From: Roseimaritima multifibrata
GTDB lineage: Bacteria; Planctomycetota; Planctomycetia; Pirellulales; Pirellulaceae
Length of the DNA: 64,000 bases
Direction of reading: 5' to 3'
Assembly (NCBI RefSeq): GCF_007741495.1
Contig: NZ_CP036262.1
Coordinates: 3,534,001-3,598,000, forward strand
The translations under genes were made by a program, and so were the position numbers. Shown here piece after piece: positions 7,873 through 15,601 of this stretch (its first letter is position 1; each line of letters starts with the position of its first letter). The notes beneath the pieces are model-generated. The model made no database searches, was not told where the DNA came from, and was given only the letters and a program-made list of their open reading frames with translations.

Positions 7873-9043
7873 GGTTTGTTCCCTGAGCGTCGTTCTGGGG
7901 TTGGTCTTTGGCGTCGTTTCCGGTGGGCAGCGAAATGAAAAATTGAGTTCCCTGCCCGAGTTCACTTTGCACGCGGATCATTCCCCGGTTTTTTTCAACG
8001 ATCGCTTTTGTAATGGCCAACCCTAGCCCCATTCCGCTTGCTTTGGTTGAAAAGAATGGTTCGGCGATGCGTAGAAGGTCGGAAGGAGAAATTCCGGTCC
8101 CTGTATCTCGAATTTCGGTCGTGACTTGCGATTTGTCCGCACTGCATATAACCGTCATGACTCCGCCGTTAGGCATCGCGTCTCGCGAGTTGCGAATCAG
8201 ATTCCGCAGGACGATCGCCAATTGACTGCCGTCGACAAGGACCTTCGGTAGGTCCGCGGGAATCTGTTTCTTGACGGTCAAGCCGGGAGGAATGTTCGTG
8301 CCAGACATGGCGACGGTTAGCAACTGTTCCACTTCGCATGGATGGACATCCGGTTCGGGCATTTGCGTGACATCGACTAAAGCCGTTACGACGTTGTCAA
8401 TCATCGCAACCTGCCGGTCGATTCGTTCTAGGTGCTCGCGTATTTTTTCTTTCGAAGGCGTTTTCGCATTTAATAGAAAGTAGGCGGACGTTTTGACAGC
8501 GTTCAACGGATTTCGGATTTCATGAGCGATGCTGCCTGAGATCTGCCCCAGCGTTGCATACTTTTCTTTGCGAACCAATTCGGCTTGGGCCTCCTGTAAC
8601 GCGAATGCCTGTTCCCTGACCCGTTCGTCTAGGCTGGCGTTCAATTCGCCTAGTTTACGCTGAGCCTCTTTTAGATCGGTGATGTCGCGAACAACGCCTG
8701 TGAACAGTTGCTTCCCTCCGATGTTGATTTCGCTGACGGCCAAGTGCAATGGAAACGTGCTGCCGTCTTTCCGCTGTCCCATCACCTCGCGGCCGCTGCC
8801 GATAATCATCCGATGACCGGTGTCATGGTAGTTCTGCAGGTACCCGTCATGTTCCTTGCGATAAGGAGAGGGCATCAGGATTTTCACGTTTTTCCCAATC
8901 AGTTCGGATTGGGTAAAGTGGAAAAGTTTTTCCGTCGCTGGGTTCGCTAACTGGATCGTTCCCTTCGAATCGATGACGATGATGCCATCGACAGCGGTTT
9001 CCAGAATGGAAGCGTTCAGGGCTTGGAGTTCGCGCTCGAGCAT
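7865..9043 (-). CDS. FixL-like PAS sensor histidine kinase
   Basis: A soluble 392-residue kinase. The PAS domain (about 8-125) resembles FixL closely: IIGSGREVMGQRKDGSTFPL. A short coiled coil (about 125-165) leads to the HisKA box GSIAHEIRNPL with His174, then HATPase motifs RNLIRNSRDAMPNGG, DTGTGISP and GMGLGLAITKAIV. In FixL the haem ligand His lies immediately before IIG; here that residue is Met79, so haem binding as in FixL is doubtful, though His77 is near. The start at ATG 9043 is chosen over GTG 9064 because AGGAGA lies 11 bases upstream of it. It begins five bases after the hybrid kinase stop. Confidence 0.92.
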   Translation of the reverse strand: MLERELQALNASILETAVDGIIVIDSKGTIQLANPATEKLFHFTQSELIGKNVKILMPSPYRKEHDGYLQNYHDTGHRMIIGSGREVMGQRKDGSTFPLHLAVSEINIGGKQLFTGVVRDITDLKEAQRKLGELNASLDERVREQAFALQEAQAELVRKEKYATLGQISGSIAHEIRNPLNAVKTSAYFLLNAKTPSKEKIREHLERIDRQVAMIDNVVTALVDVTQMPEPDVHPCEVEQLLTVAMSGTNIPPGLTVKKQIPADLPKVLVDGSQLAIVLRNLIRNSRDAMPNGGVMTVICSADKSQVTTEIRDTGTGISPSDLLRIAEPFFSTKASGMGLGLAITKAIVEKNRGMIRVQSELGQGTQFFISLPTGNDAKDQPQNDAQGTNHG

Positions 9044-9048
9044 GCTGG

Positions 9049-10518
9049 CTAAATCTCCTGGCACGTTCGTTGACGAGCCAGGGAGGTCTGCTTCGCTAAA
9101 CGAAATTGGAAGCAGGCCCCGGTCGTCGATTCAACGATTTGAATCTCGCCGCGATGGGCGTCGATAATTCGCTGCACGATCGACATGCCCAAACCGGTGC
9201 CGGCGCTTTTGGTGGTGTAAAAGGGATCAAAAAGTTTACGTTGCTGCTCGGCGTTCAGTCCGGGGCCGTTATCCCGGACTTCTACCAGAATGGAATTGGG
9301 CCCATCCGACTCGCAGCGGACGCTGATTATGGCCGGATCACTGCAAGCGGCGAGCGAATTTTCAAAAAGATTTCGAAAAACCTGTTCCATTTTCGCTACG
9401 TCCACTTCAACAAGATCTTCACAGTGACATCCACTGTCATCCAGTTCAGCAGACCGCCCCGATTTTGATACCTTCAGGTATCCCCAGACCCGTCGCCAAA
9501 GGTCGGGCAGCCGAACTTGTTTCCGGCGTAAGTGGATCGGGGCGGCGTAGGAGCGGACCTCTTCCAGCAAAGTGTGCAGGTCGTTTGCGGCACGAGCGAT
9601 CGACTTTAAATCTGCATTCGCTTCCGAGGATGCCGGAATTTCCAGGGAGAGCACTTCCACGCCCGCTTTGATTCGCTGGAGTGCGTTGCGACTTTCGTGA
9701 GCCAGTCCGGTCATTGTCTGACCGATTGCCGCCAGACGTTCTGAACGCATTGCCAGGTCTTCAGCGGCGACCAGTTCGGTCACATCGACGCCCACCCCCA
9801 AGACTGACGTCACTCGTCCTGAATTGTCTTTCAGGGTGGTGTTGGACCATCGTATCTGACGTTCCCCTCCGTCTTTGGTGCAAATCGGGTTTAGAATGCC
9901 TGTGGAATGGACGTCGTGCGCGGTGGATAGAAAAACGCCACGGATCCTGTCCTTCTCCTGGGGAGGAATACAATGTTCAAACCAATCAAGGCCTTGCAGT
10001 TCCTCTAGTTCCCAACCGGTAATCTTGGTGAAGTAGGGATTGAATCGGCGGATTCCACCGTTCAGATCTAGCACAAGCACGATCGCCTCGGCGGTCGCCA
10101 GAATTTCATTGGCAAACCGCTGTTCGCTCCGTAGTTCGGCTTCCGTGCGACGTTGGCGAACAAGTCGCTGGACGCTTTTCCGCAGGGCGTCCGGATTGAT
10201 TGGTTTTAGAATGTAGTCTGCGACCCCGTTACGGAAAGCTTCAATGGTGCCATCCATATCGGCGTATCCCGTCACGACGATGGTTTCGACGTCAGGAAGC
10301 AAGCGTCGCAGTTCCGGCAAGAATTCTTCCGCCGTGCCGTCTGGCAAGCGTCGGTCCAGAATCACCACGGAAACGGGCGCCAGTTGGATTTGCTGCTTTG
10401 CCTCGGCGTGTGTTGCAGCAAAGCGGACTCGGTGACCGTCAAGTTCAAGGATATCGCACAGGTTGGCGCGCGTATCGGCGTCATCCTCGACAAGCAATAT
10501 GTCTAACACGTTCAACAT
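9049..10518 (-). CDS. hybrid protein: N-terminal receiver, PAS, histidine kinase
   Basis: A 489-residue soluble protein. Residues 5-120 are a receiver with phosphoacceptor Asp55 in VILDRRLPDG and Lys105 in ILKPI. A PAS domain (about 130-250) follows. The kinase core has GLAHESRNALQR with His274, N box ENSLAACSD, G1 DNGPGL and G2 GTGLGMSIVQRII. A receiver in front of a kinase suggests that phosphate input to Asp55 controls the kinase. It is the first gene of a three-gene minus-strand operon. Start is ATG 10518, with a second Met not far downstream in the coding frame only inside the domain. Confidence 0.92.
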   Translation of the reverse strand: MLNVLDILLVEDDADTRANLCDILELDGHRVRFAATHAEAKQQIQLAPVSVVILDRRLPDGTAEEFLPELRRLLPDVETIVVTGYADMDGTIEAFRNGVADYILKPINPDALRKSVQRLVRQRRTEAELRSEQRFANEILATAEAIVLVLDLNGGIRRFNPYFTKITGWELEELQGLDWFEHCIPPQEKDRIRGVFLSTAHDVHSTGILNPICTKDGGERQIRWSNTTLKDNSGRVTSVLGVGVDVTELVAAEDLAMRSERLAAIGQTMTGLAHESRNALQRIKAGVEVLSLEIPASSEANADLKSIARAANDLHTLLEEVRSYAAPIHLRRKQVRLPDLWRRVWGYLKVSKSGRSAELDDSGCHCEDLVEVDVAKMEQVFRNLFENSLAACSDPAIISVRCESDGPNSILVEVRDNGPGLNAEQQRKLFDPFYTTKSAGTGLGMSIVQRIIDAHRGEIQIVESTTGACFQFRLAKQTSLARQRTCQEI

Positions 10519-10714
10519 CCGTTATCCTGCGCTCAGTGGGGAGTGTGCGTCTAGGTGGGCTCTCCGGAAGACTCGCTGCGGTGGTTCATCATAACGGTCG
10601 TGGGCCCCGTTGTAACGTGCGAATGATCGCGCCTGAACCCTTCCTAATGGGTGCGGACCGTCCCACTTGAAAGCCGAGTGGTCATAGATGCTCAGTTAAG
10701 CGTGCGATAACGCT
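10519..10714. other. intergenic region before second Usp gene
   Basis: No gene is seen. The region separates the minus-strand kinase operon from the plus-strand Usp gene and would be where an activator enhancer for the sigma-54 promoter at 10746 should lie. No clear repeat pair was recognised here. Confidence 0.4.
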
Positions 10715-10732
10715 CAATACCAACCCGTATTG
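10715..10732. promoter_or_regulatory. 6-6-6 palindrome next to the sigma-54 promoter
   Basis: CAATAC-N6-GTATTG is a perfect inverted repeat ending 13 bases before the -24 element of the Usp promoter. Its placement resembles the palindrome at 3544-3557, although the two sequences differ. It may be an operator. Confidence 0.35.
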
Positions 10733-10745
10733 GCGATTCCTGGGT

Positions 10746-10762
10746 TTGGCACAATAGCTGCC
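10746..10762 (+). promoter_or_regulatory. predicted sigma-54 (-24/-12) promoter of second Usp gene
   Basis: TTGGCACAATAGCTGCC has the full TGGCAC element and CTGC in place of TTGC, with exactly ten bases between GG and GC. The implied start is near 10773, about 50 bp before the Usp start codon. It pairs with the site at 3522-3537 and with the NtrC-type activator of the island. Confidence 0.65.
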
Positions 10763-10822
10763 TAGTTAGCTCATGCAATCGATTTGATCGACACTTCCTG
10801 ACGTATGAAAAGAGGCGCTGAG

Positions 10823-11704
10823 ATGAAGGTTTTGCTTGCGACGGACGGTTCCGATAGCTCTATCGACGCCGCGAAATTTGTTCGCGGATTGGCGGAGCGA
10901 AACGATATAGATCTGACGATCATGACGGTTTCGTACAATCCCACCGAGTATTCGATGCAACCCTGGATGCCCGAATGGACGGATGTCGAGGAGAAAAGAA
11001 CGCGATCGCTGCTCGATTCGACAGCGGATTCGCTCCGTGACCACGTCAGTACGTTGAAATTGATTCATAAGTCAGGTCCCACGGTCCCTTGTATCCTGGA
11101 CGAAGCGGCCGACATCAAAGCGGATTTGATTGTGATCGGTGCGAAAGGGCATTCCGCCATCCATCGAGTCCTGCTGGGGAGCGTTTCGGACAGCGTCGCG
11201 AGTCATGCGAAGTGTTCGGTCGTTGTCGTGCGTCCTAGCAAGCAAGCTGAGACACAGCCGAAACAAATTGTCGTTGGGTTTGATAAATCAGCCGCTTCTC
11301 GTGAAGCGGTGGCTGAAATGATGGAACTGAAATGGGACCGGGATTCGAAGGTCAACGTTGTCAGCGCCGTTGAACAACCACGGCTTATGTTTGCGGAAGA
11401 TTACGTGGGGCCGTCGCTTGACGTCGACCCCGAACAGGTCGATGCGATCCGCGAAACCGCGGAAAGGATGGCCAGCCAAATCGCATCCGCGATCCCAAAA
11501 ACCGACACGAAAATCCCCGTCGCCGAGCATGTGGGAAGCGCGATCGTCGAAGCCGCAGAAGAAGATAATGCAGACCTTGTCATTGTTGGTGACACCGGGC
11601 ACAGTTTGCTAGGCGAACTGCTGCTGGGGAGCACCTCCAAGTACGTTCTGCGACACGCACCCTGCAGCGTTTGGATCTCTCGGCATCATTACAAAACCGA
11701 ATAA
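10823..11704 (+). CDS. universal stress protein, tandem UspA domains
   Basis: A 293-residue protein with two Usp domains. The first starts MKVLLATDGSDSS and holds GAKGHSAIHRVLLGSVS; the second holds GDTGHSLLGELLLGSTS. Both keep the G-2x-G-9x-G(S) ATP-binding pattern. The start at 10823 is preferred over ATG 10805 because it begins right at the first beta strand and has AGAGG upstream. It ends with RHAPCSVWISR, very like the other Usp of this window, so the two are probably duplicates. It is convergent with the DUF3124 gene. Confidence 0.93.
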   Translation: MKVLLATDGSDSSIDAAKFVRGLAERNDIDLTIMTVSYNPTEYSMQPWMPEWTDVEEKRTRSLLDSTADSLRDHVSTLKLIHKSGPTVPCILDEAADIKADLIVIGAKGHSAIHRVLLGSVSDSVASHAKCSVVVVRPSKQAETQPKQIVVGFDKSAASREAVAEMMELKWDRDSKVNVVSAVEQPRLMFAEDYVGPSLDVDPEQVDAIRETAERMASQIASAIPKTDTKIPVAEHVGSAIVEAAEEDNADLVIVGDTGHSLLGELLLGSTSKYVLRHAPCSVWISRHHYKTE

Positions 11705-11711
11705 GGATCCG

Positions 11712-12347
11712 TCATGGCGAAGGGGCGACTGGTGTGGACGGTGAAATGTTTTCACCAGTCCCTTCGCTGAGGATGACGGCGGAAGCGGTGAACGAAATTC
11801 CCTGCTGACCTCGCGTGTCAATCATGATCGTTTCGGCCAACGGTTGATTGACTTCAGTTCCCGCCTGCCACTCGACAATAAAACTAGCGCCGCTGCCGCC
11901 CGCTTTGTCTTCACGCTTGATCATGAATTCGGTGGCTGCCAACGGACCAAGTCGCAGTGGCTTCTTTAGCATGGAACGCAGCTCCTTGCCGGCGGTATCG
12001 AAATAGCGAACGGAGCTGACCACGATGTCATGGTTCATGTCCGTGTTGCGAATATTTAGGGTTACCGTTAGGTGAACCGGTTCGCCTTGCTGGTGGTAGA
12101 CGTGCGAGTAGGCCGGAACGTACAGACGCTGGCCATCGACTGGATGCCACGGCATGACGTCAATCTCCATCCGAGCGTCGTCTCGAATATTTGGTTCTTG
12201 ATAGGGAATCGCGGATTCGAATGACCGAAACCGGAATTCGATAAAAATCACCAGCAACACGATCGGTGCGACCACAAACAGGAAAATCACCAGTTTGAGT
12301 TGTTTTGTGATCTTTTCGGCTTGAGCTTCATTTGCCTCGTTCGCCAT
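11712..12347 (-). CDS. DUF3124 membrane-anchored protein
   Basis: 211 residues from ATG 12347; an earlier in-frame start at 12371 adds eight residues. A single membrane helix lies near residues 17-38 (LVIFLFVVAPIVLLVIF), so the rest is probably periplasmic. GQRLYVPAYSHVYHQ and LTVTLNIRNTD are the hallmark segments of DUF3124, whose function is unknown. The gene ends eight bases from the convergent Usp stop. A C-terminal Ser/Pro tail has no recognisable fold. Confidence 0.8.
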   Translation of the reverse strand: MANEANEAQAEKITKQLKLVIFLFVVAPIVLLVIFIEFRFRSFESAIPYQEPNIRDDARMEIDVMPWHPVDGQRLYVPAYSHVYHQQGEPVHLTVTLNIRNTDMNHDIVVSSVRYFDTAGKELRSMLKKPLRLGPLAATEFMIKREDKAGGSGASFIVEWQAGTEVNQPLAETIMIDTRGQQGISFTASAVILSEGTGENISPSTPVAPSP

Positions 12348-12578
12348 GGCTAACACCGCTCCGGTTCGCATGCGTGATATGAATGACCGTCCCCATTATG
12401 CCGCCCTTGCGAGGACCCGCCCATGGCAGGGAATTCGGATGTTTGGAATTGACCAGCCGCCATTTGCGTGGGCGGTGACAGAACCGATACGTTTGATGGG
12501 GGGATTCCGCGTTGTTTTCTCGCAGAGACATCGAGAGAAACGTCCAGCGTAAATGCCGCAAGAGCCCGACCATTTGTG

Positions 12579-12646
12579 TTTGTCGCCTTTCGCCCCGCGA
12601 AAGAATGTCATTGAAACGCAACTTTCGCGGAGCGAAAGGCGACAAA
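12579..12646. repeat. dispersed palindromic repeat, family B (copy 1)
   Basis: Arms of 25 bases (12579-12603 and 12622-12646) are inverted copies with one mismatch; the outer end is TTTGTCGCCTTTCGC. A diverged copy is at 41031-41079 and a half-copy (AGCGAAAGGCGAC) lies near 63675. The rest of the 12348-12873 gap shows no supported gene. Confidence 0.75.
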
Positions 12647-12873
12647 CTTTCTCCGCTGGCGATCAAATCGAGGGCCCGTAATGCTGCGCGGGAATTTGCT
12701 GGATTGGATTGGTCTGAAAATTCAGGTGTGTATGTCCGTCGCTGGCGTTACGATGGGCGTATTACCCACTTGGCAAGCCTATGCGGATGATTCGGATGAC
12801 CACGCAGATTCACTCAACGCTCGATTCAGTCAGCTACCCAATTGCCGCAAATCGCTTTGCTCGAATCAGGGGA

Positions 12874-14220
12874 ATGACCGCCGGCCGCTGGATGGTGATC
12901 GCGTTCCTTCTTCTTCAAACGGCTTTCGTGAAGGCCGATCCGCCAAACATTTTGATTATCACCGCGGATAATCTGGGGTATGGTGACCTTCCAATCTATA
13001 ACCCAGCCTCCCCAATCATCGCCCCGAATCTAGAGCGGTTGGCATCGCAGGGAGCTCGTCTGACCAATTTTTATACCGCGTCGCCAACATGCACTGTTTC
13101 TCGAGCCTGTTTGTTGACCGGGCGTATCCCGCAGCGGCACGGTTTGGTCAATCAGCTTGCCGGCGTGGAGGGGAATTACGGAATCGGACTTAGCCAAAAA
13201 GAAATCCTTGTCCCGCAAATCTTAAAGCGGTCGACGCAGTCGTATTCGACGGGGTGTTTCGGTAAATGGAATATTGGTTTCGCGGAAGGTTCTCGTCCTA
13301 CCGAACGGGGCTTTGACGAGTTCCTCGGCCATGCGTCTGGGAACATCGACTATTACCATCACATCTACGCGGGCAAGCACGATCTGTTCAAGGGGACAAA
13401 CCCGTTCGACGCAACGGGGACATATTCGACCGATTTGTTTGCGGACGCCGCGATTGATTTTATCCGAAGAAAATCGAGCTCAAAAGATTGCTGGTTCTGT
13501 TACGTTCCGTTTAACGCACCCCATTTCCCAAGCGCGCGGAATAAGCAACCCGGTCAGAAGAATGAATACCAAGCACCGGATGAAGCCTTTGCCGCGTACG
13601 GGGTGTCAGCCGATCAGGCGGATCCAAAGCGTCGGTACGACGCGGTCGTTACCGCCTTGGATGCGGCAATTGGTCGTCTGATCGATGCGGTCGACGATTC
13701 CGCTGCCGCTGATAATACCTTTGTTTTCTTTTTCTCGGATAACGGTGCGTTCCAGCTCGGGCGTAAAGGTCTGGATGTTGGCGACAACGCTCCGCTTAAA
13801 AGTGGAGGCGTCACATGCTGGGAAGGGGGCCTGCGAGTTCCTGCACTGGCACGCTGGCCGGGAAAGATTGCAGCGGGATCGGTAGTGTCGGAACCGCTTT
13901 GGTCCCCCGATTTGATGATCGCTTGTGCCCGGTTGTCTGGCACGGAACTACCAACAGACCGAACGTTCGACGGAAGGAACCCGTTACCGGTTCTTTGTAA
14001 CGGTGCTGCATCACCACACGAGTCGATGTTTTTCAATTTTCGATCGCATGCCGCCCTTCGCCAAGGAGATTGGAAGATTGTGCGCGAGAAGCCGACTGCG
14101 GCGTGGCAATTGTTCAATTTGGCGGAGGACATTGGCGAGTCGCATGACCTCGCGGCAAGGAAGCCGGAAACCGTCGCCGAACTAGAACAAACGTTTGCCG
14201 AGTGGAATACGTCGCTGTAA
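12874..14220 (+). CDS. exported sulfatase, arylsulfatase A type
   Basis: 448 residues from ATG 12874, chosen because AGGGG lies just upstream and a signal peptide (VIAFLLLQTAFVKA) follows at once. The formylglycine site is Cys73 in PTCTVSRACLLTGR; the third residue of the C-x-(P/A)-S-R motif is Val here. The usual Asp-Asp metal pair is Asp32-Asn33 in TADNLGYGDL. The late metal site FFFSDNGAFQ is present. It should hydrolyse sulfate esters of polysaccharides in the periplasm or outside after maturation by a formylglycine-generating enzyme. It has no partner gene close by. Confidence 0.92.
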   Translation: MTAGRWMVIAFLLLQTAFVKADPPNILIITADNLGYGDLPIYNPASPIIAPNLERLASQGARLTNFYTASPTCTVSRACLLTGRIPQRHGLVNQLAGVEGNYGIGLSQKEILVPQILKRSTQSYSTGCFGKWNIGFAEGSRPTERGFDEFLGHASGNIDYYHHIYAGKHDLFKGTNPFDATGTYSTDLFADAAIDFIRRKSSSKDCWFCYVPFNAPHFPSARNKQPGQKNEYQAPDEAFAAYGVSADQADPKRRYDAVVTALDAAIGRLIDAVDDSAAADNTFVFFFSDNGAFQLGRKGLDVGDNAPLKSGGVTCWEGGLRVPALARWPGKIAAGSVVSEPLWSPDLMIACARLSGTELPTDRTFDGRNPLPVLCNGAASPHESMFFNFRSHAALRQGDWKIVREKPTAAWQLFNLAEDIGESHDLAARKPETVAELEQTFAEWNTSL

Positions 14221-14295
14221 ACGCAACCTCGCTCGACTGGTTCATCCGTGTTGTAGGTGCTAGTTACGACCAACCATCATCGAATTTGGATGATA

Positions 14296-14321
14296 GCCCG
14301 ATCTGTAAAAGAAAATCGGGC
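14296..14321. terminator. possible terminator hairpin between convergent genes
   Basis: GCCCGAT and ATCGGGC form a 7-bp stem around an A-rich 12-base loop, 76 bp after the sulfatase stop and before the stop of the opposing DinB gene. There is no T-run, so intrinsic termination is unsure. Confidence 0.3.
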
Positions 14322-14474
14322 ATTGCGAGCTGACTTAACTAAACGCATCGACGTCGGATCGACATACCGGCAAACGGCTGCAAGTTTAAGACGTGATCGA
14401 CTCTTCTTGGATGCGTGCAGGCTCGATCTTGTCTCTAATGTGCTCACCAATAGCCAGAGCGACCGACAGGCCGC

Positions 14475-14975
14475 TCACTCATCCCCAGACGGACCGTACA
14501 GGCCTGGAACGGGGATGTCATTCATCCGGAGGTAAACACATAGATGGGCACGGTGGTGAATGATGTGATTGAGGACCCAGGTCCGGATGACGGCAAGTTT
14601 TGGCATCGTGAAAAGAGTTTCACCCGCATTCTTAAGACTCCATGGCTTATGAAGTTCTTCGTCGCTGACCGATTCCAAAAGCGATCGGCTTTCGGAAACA
14701 TTGCGATCAAACGCAGCCAGAATTTCAGCGACAGAATCGAAGCTGGGTGTTTTGAACGGCTCGCCACCGGGCGGATTCATGTCGAAGAAATCATTTTCGA
14801 TGGTCATTGAAGCCCAGGTCGGCAAATTGACGATATGGGCGGCAACCCAGCCAATCGTGTTTGATTTCTCGTGAATCTTCCAGTGAAGTTTGTCGTCCGG
14901 AATCCGTTCCAATGCCTTGCGAGTCCCGGCCATTTCATTGTCAAATTCTGGCAGCAAATCTGTTCCGATGGTCAT
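14475..14975 (-). CDS. DinB-family protein
   Basis: A 166-residue four-helix-bundle protein. The family's metal triad is visible: His47 in AAHIVNLP, then His137 and His141 in NHIIHHRAHLCVYLR. DinB/YfiT proteins are thiol-dependent transferases or hydrolases, but the substrate cannot be told. Start is ATG 14975. It faces the sulfatase gene and seems to be a single-gene unit. Confidence 0.85.
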   Translation of the reverse strand: MTIGTDLLPEFDNEMAGTRKALERIPDDKLHWKIHEKSNTIGWVAAHIVNLPTWASMTIENDFFDMNPPGGEPFKTPSFDSVAEILAAFDRNVSESRSLLESVSDEELHKPWSLKNAGETLFTMPKLAVIRTWVLNHIIHHRAHLCVYLRMNDIPVPGLYGPSGDE

Positions 14976-15601
14976 GATTTTGATTCCCGTGCATTGTCAG
15001 TTGATTTGATCGACTGGGGACGTTTCTGCAATCCCATCGACTTTGCCATCTGCAGGCGGATTCCTTTGCCGGACGGCTCGCGCCGTTCCGCGAAGAAAGT
15101 AGATGGCATTGGGCGGTTCCTCGTCTCCACTTGATATACCTATCTTGTGGGAGCATGGGGATGATACGCGACTGGTGGAAATTTGTCCACATGTTTTTGG
15201 CGTTCGCTCAGATCGTGGATCCCTCGGCGGATCGTTAGCCCAGGGGGCCGGGACGCCGCGAAAAGAATGGGCTGCGAACCACCTGCGTGGCTGAATCGAA
15301 GGATCGGTTCAACGCGATTTGCATAAAGTCACCGCGGGTTTCGTTTGTCATCCAATCGGGTGACAATCCACGAATCGTTCGGTCTAGGATCAGGGGCGAC
15401 GATCTGCGCATCGTTCATGGAGGCATTGGATTCGATTGACACCGATTTTCTTGCCCGTCACCAACCACTCAAATCCTCGCAGCGGCGATTGGTATCAGGT
15501 TGTATCGACTTGAATCACGGAACTTGGAATGGGGTTTCGGGTTATATAATTGGTTGCTATTCCTTCTTCTGACGAACCTATTCCGGCCCCGTTTCACTGA
15601 C
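14976..15601. other. 626-bp intergenic region with a dispersed repeat
   Basis: No supported gene. Bases 15067-15111 (starting TGCCGGACGGCTCGCG) recur at 23220-23263 in the same orientation. Confidence 0.5.
15067..15111. repeat. dispersed repeat, family C (copy 1)
   Basis: About 38 of 44 bases match 23220-23263. The shared core is GCCGGACGG, then CGTTCCGC and AGTAGATGGC or its near variant. Both copies are intergenic. Confidence 0.6.

Noticed and set aside
12328-12666. Small gene around the family B palindrome
   Set aside because: The frame is created by the repeat and overlaps the DUF3124 start; no family features.
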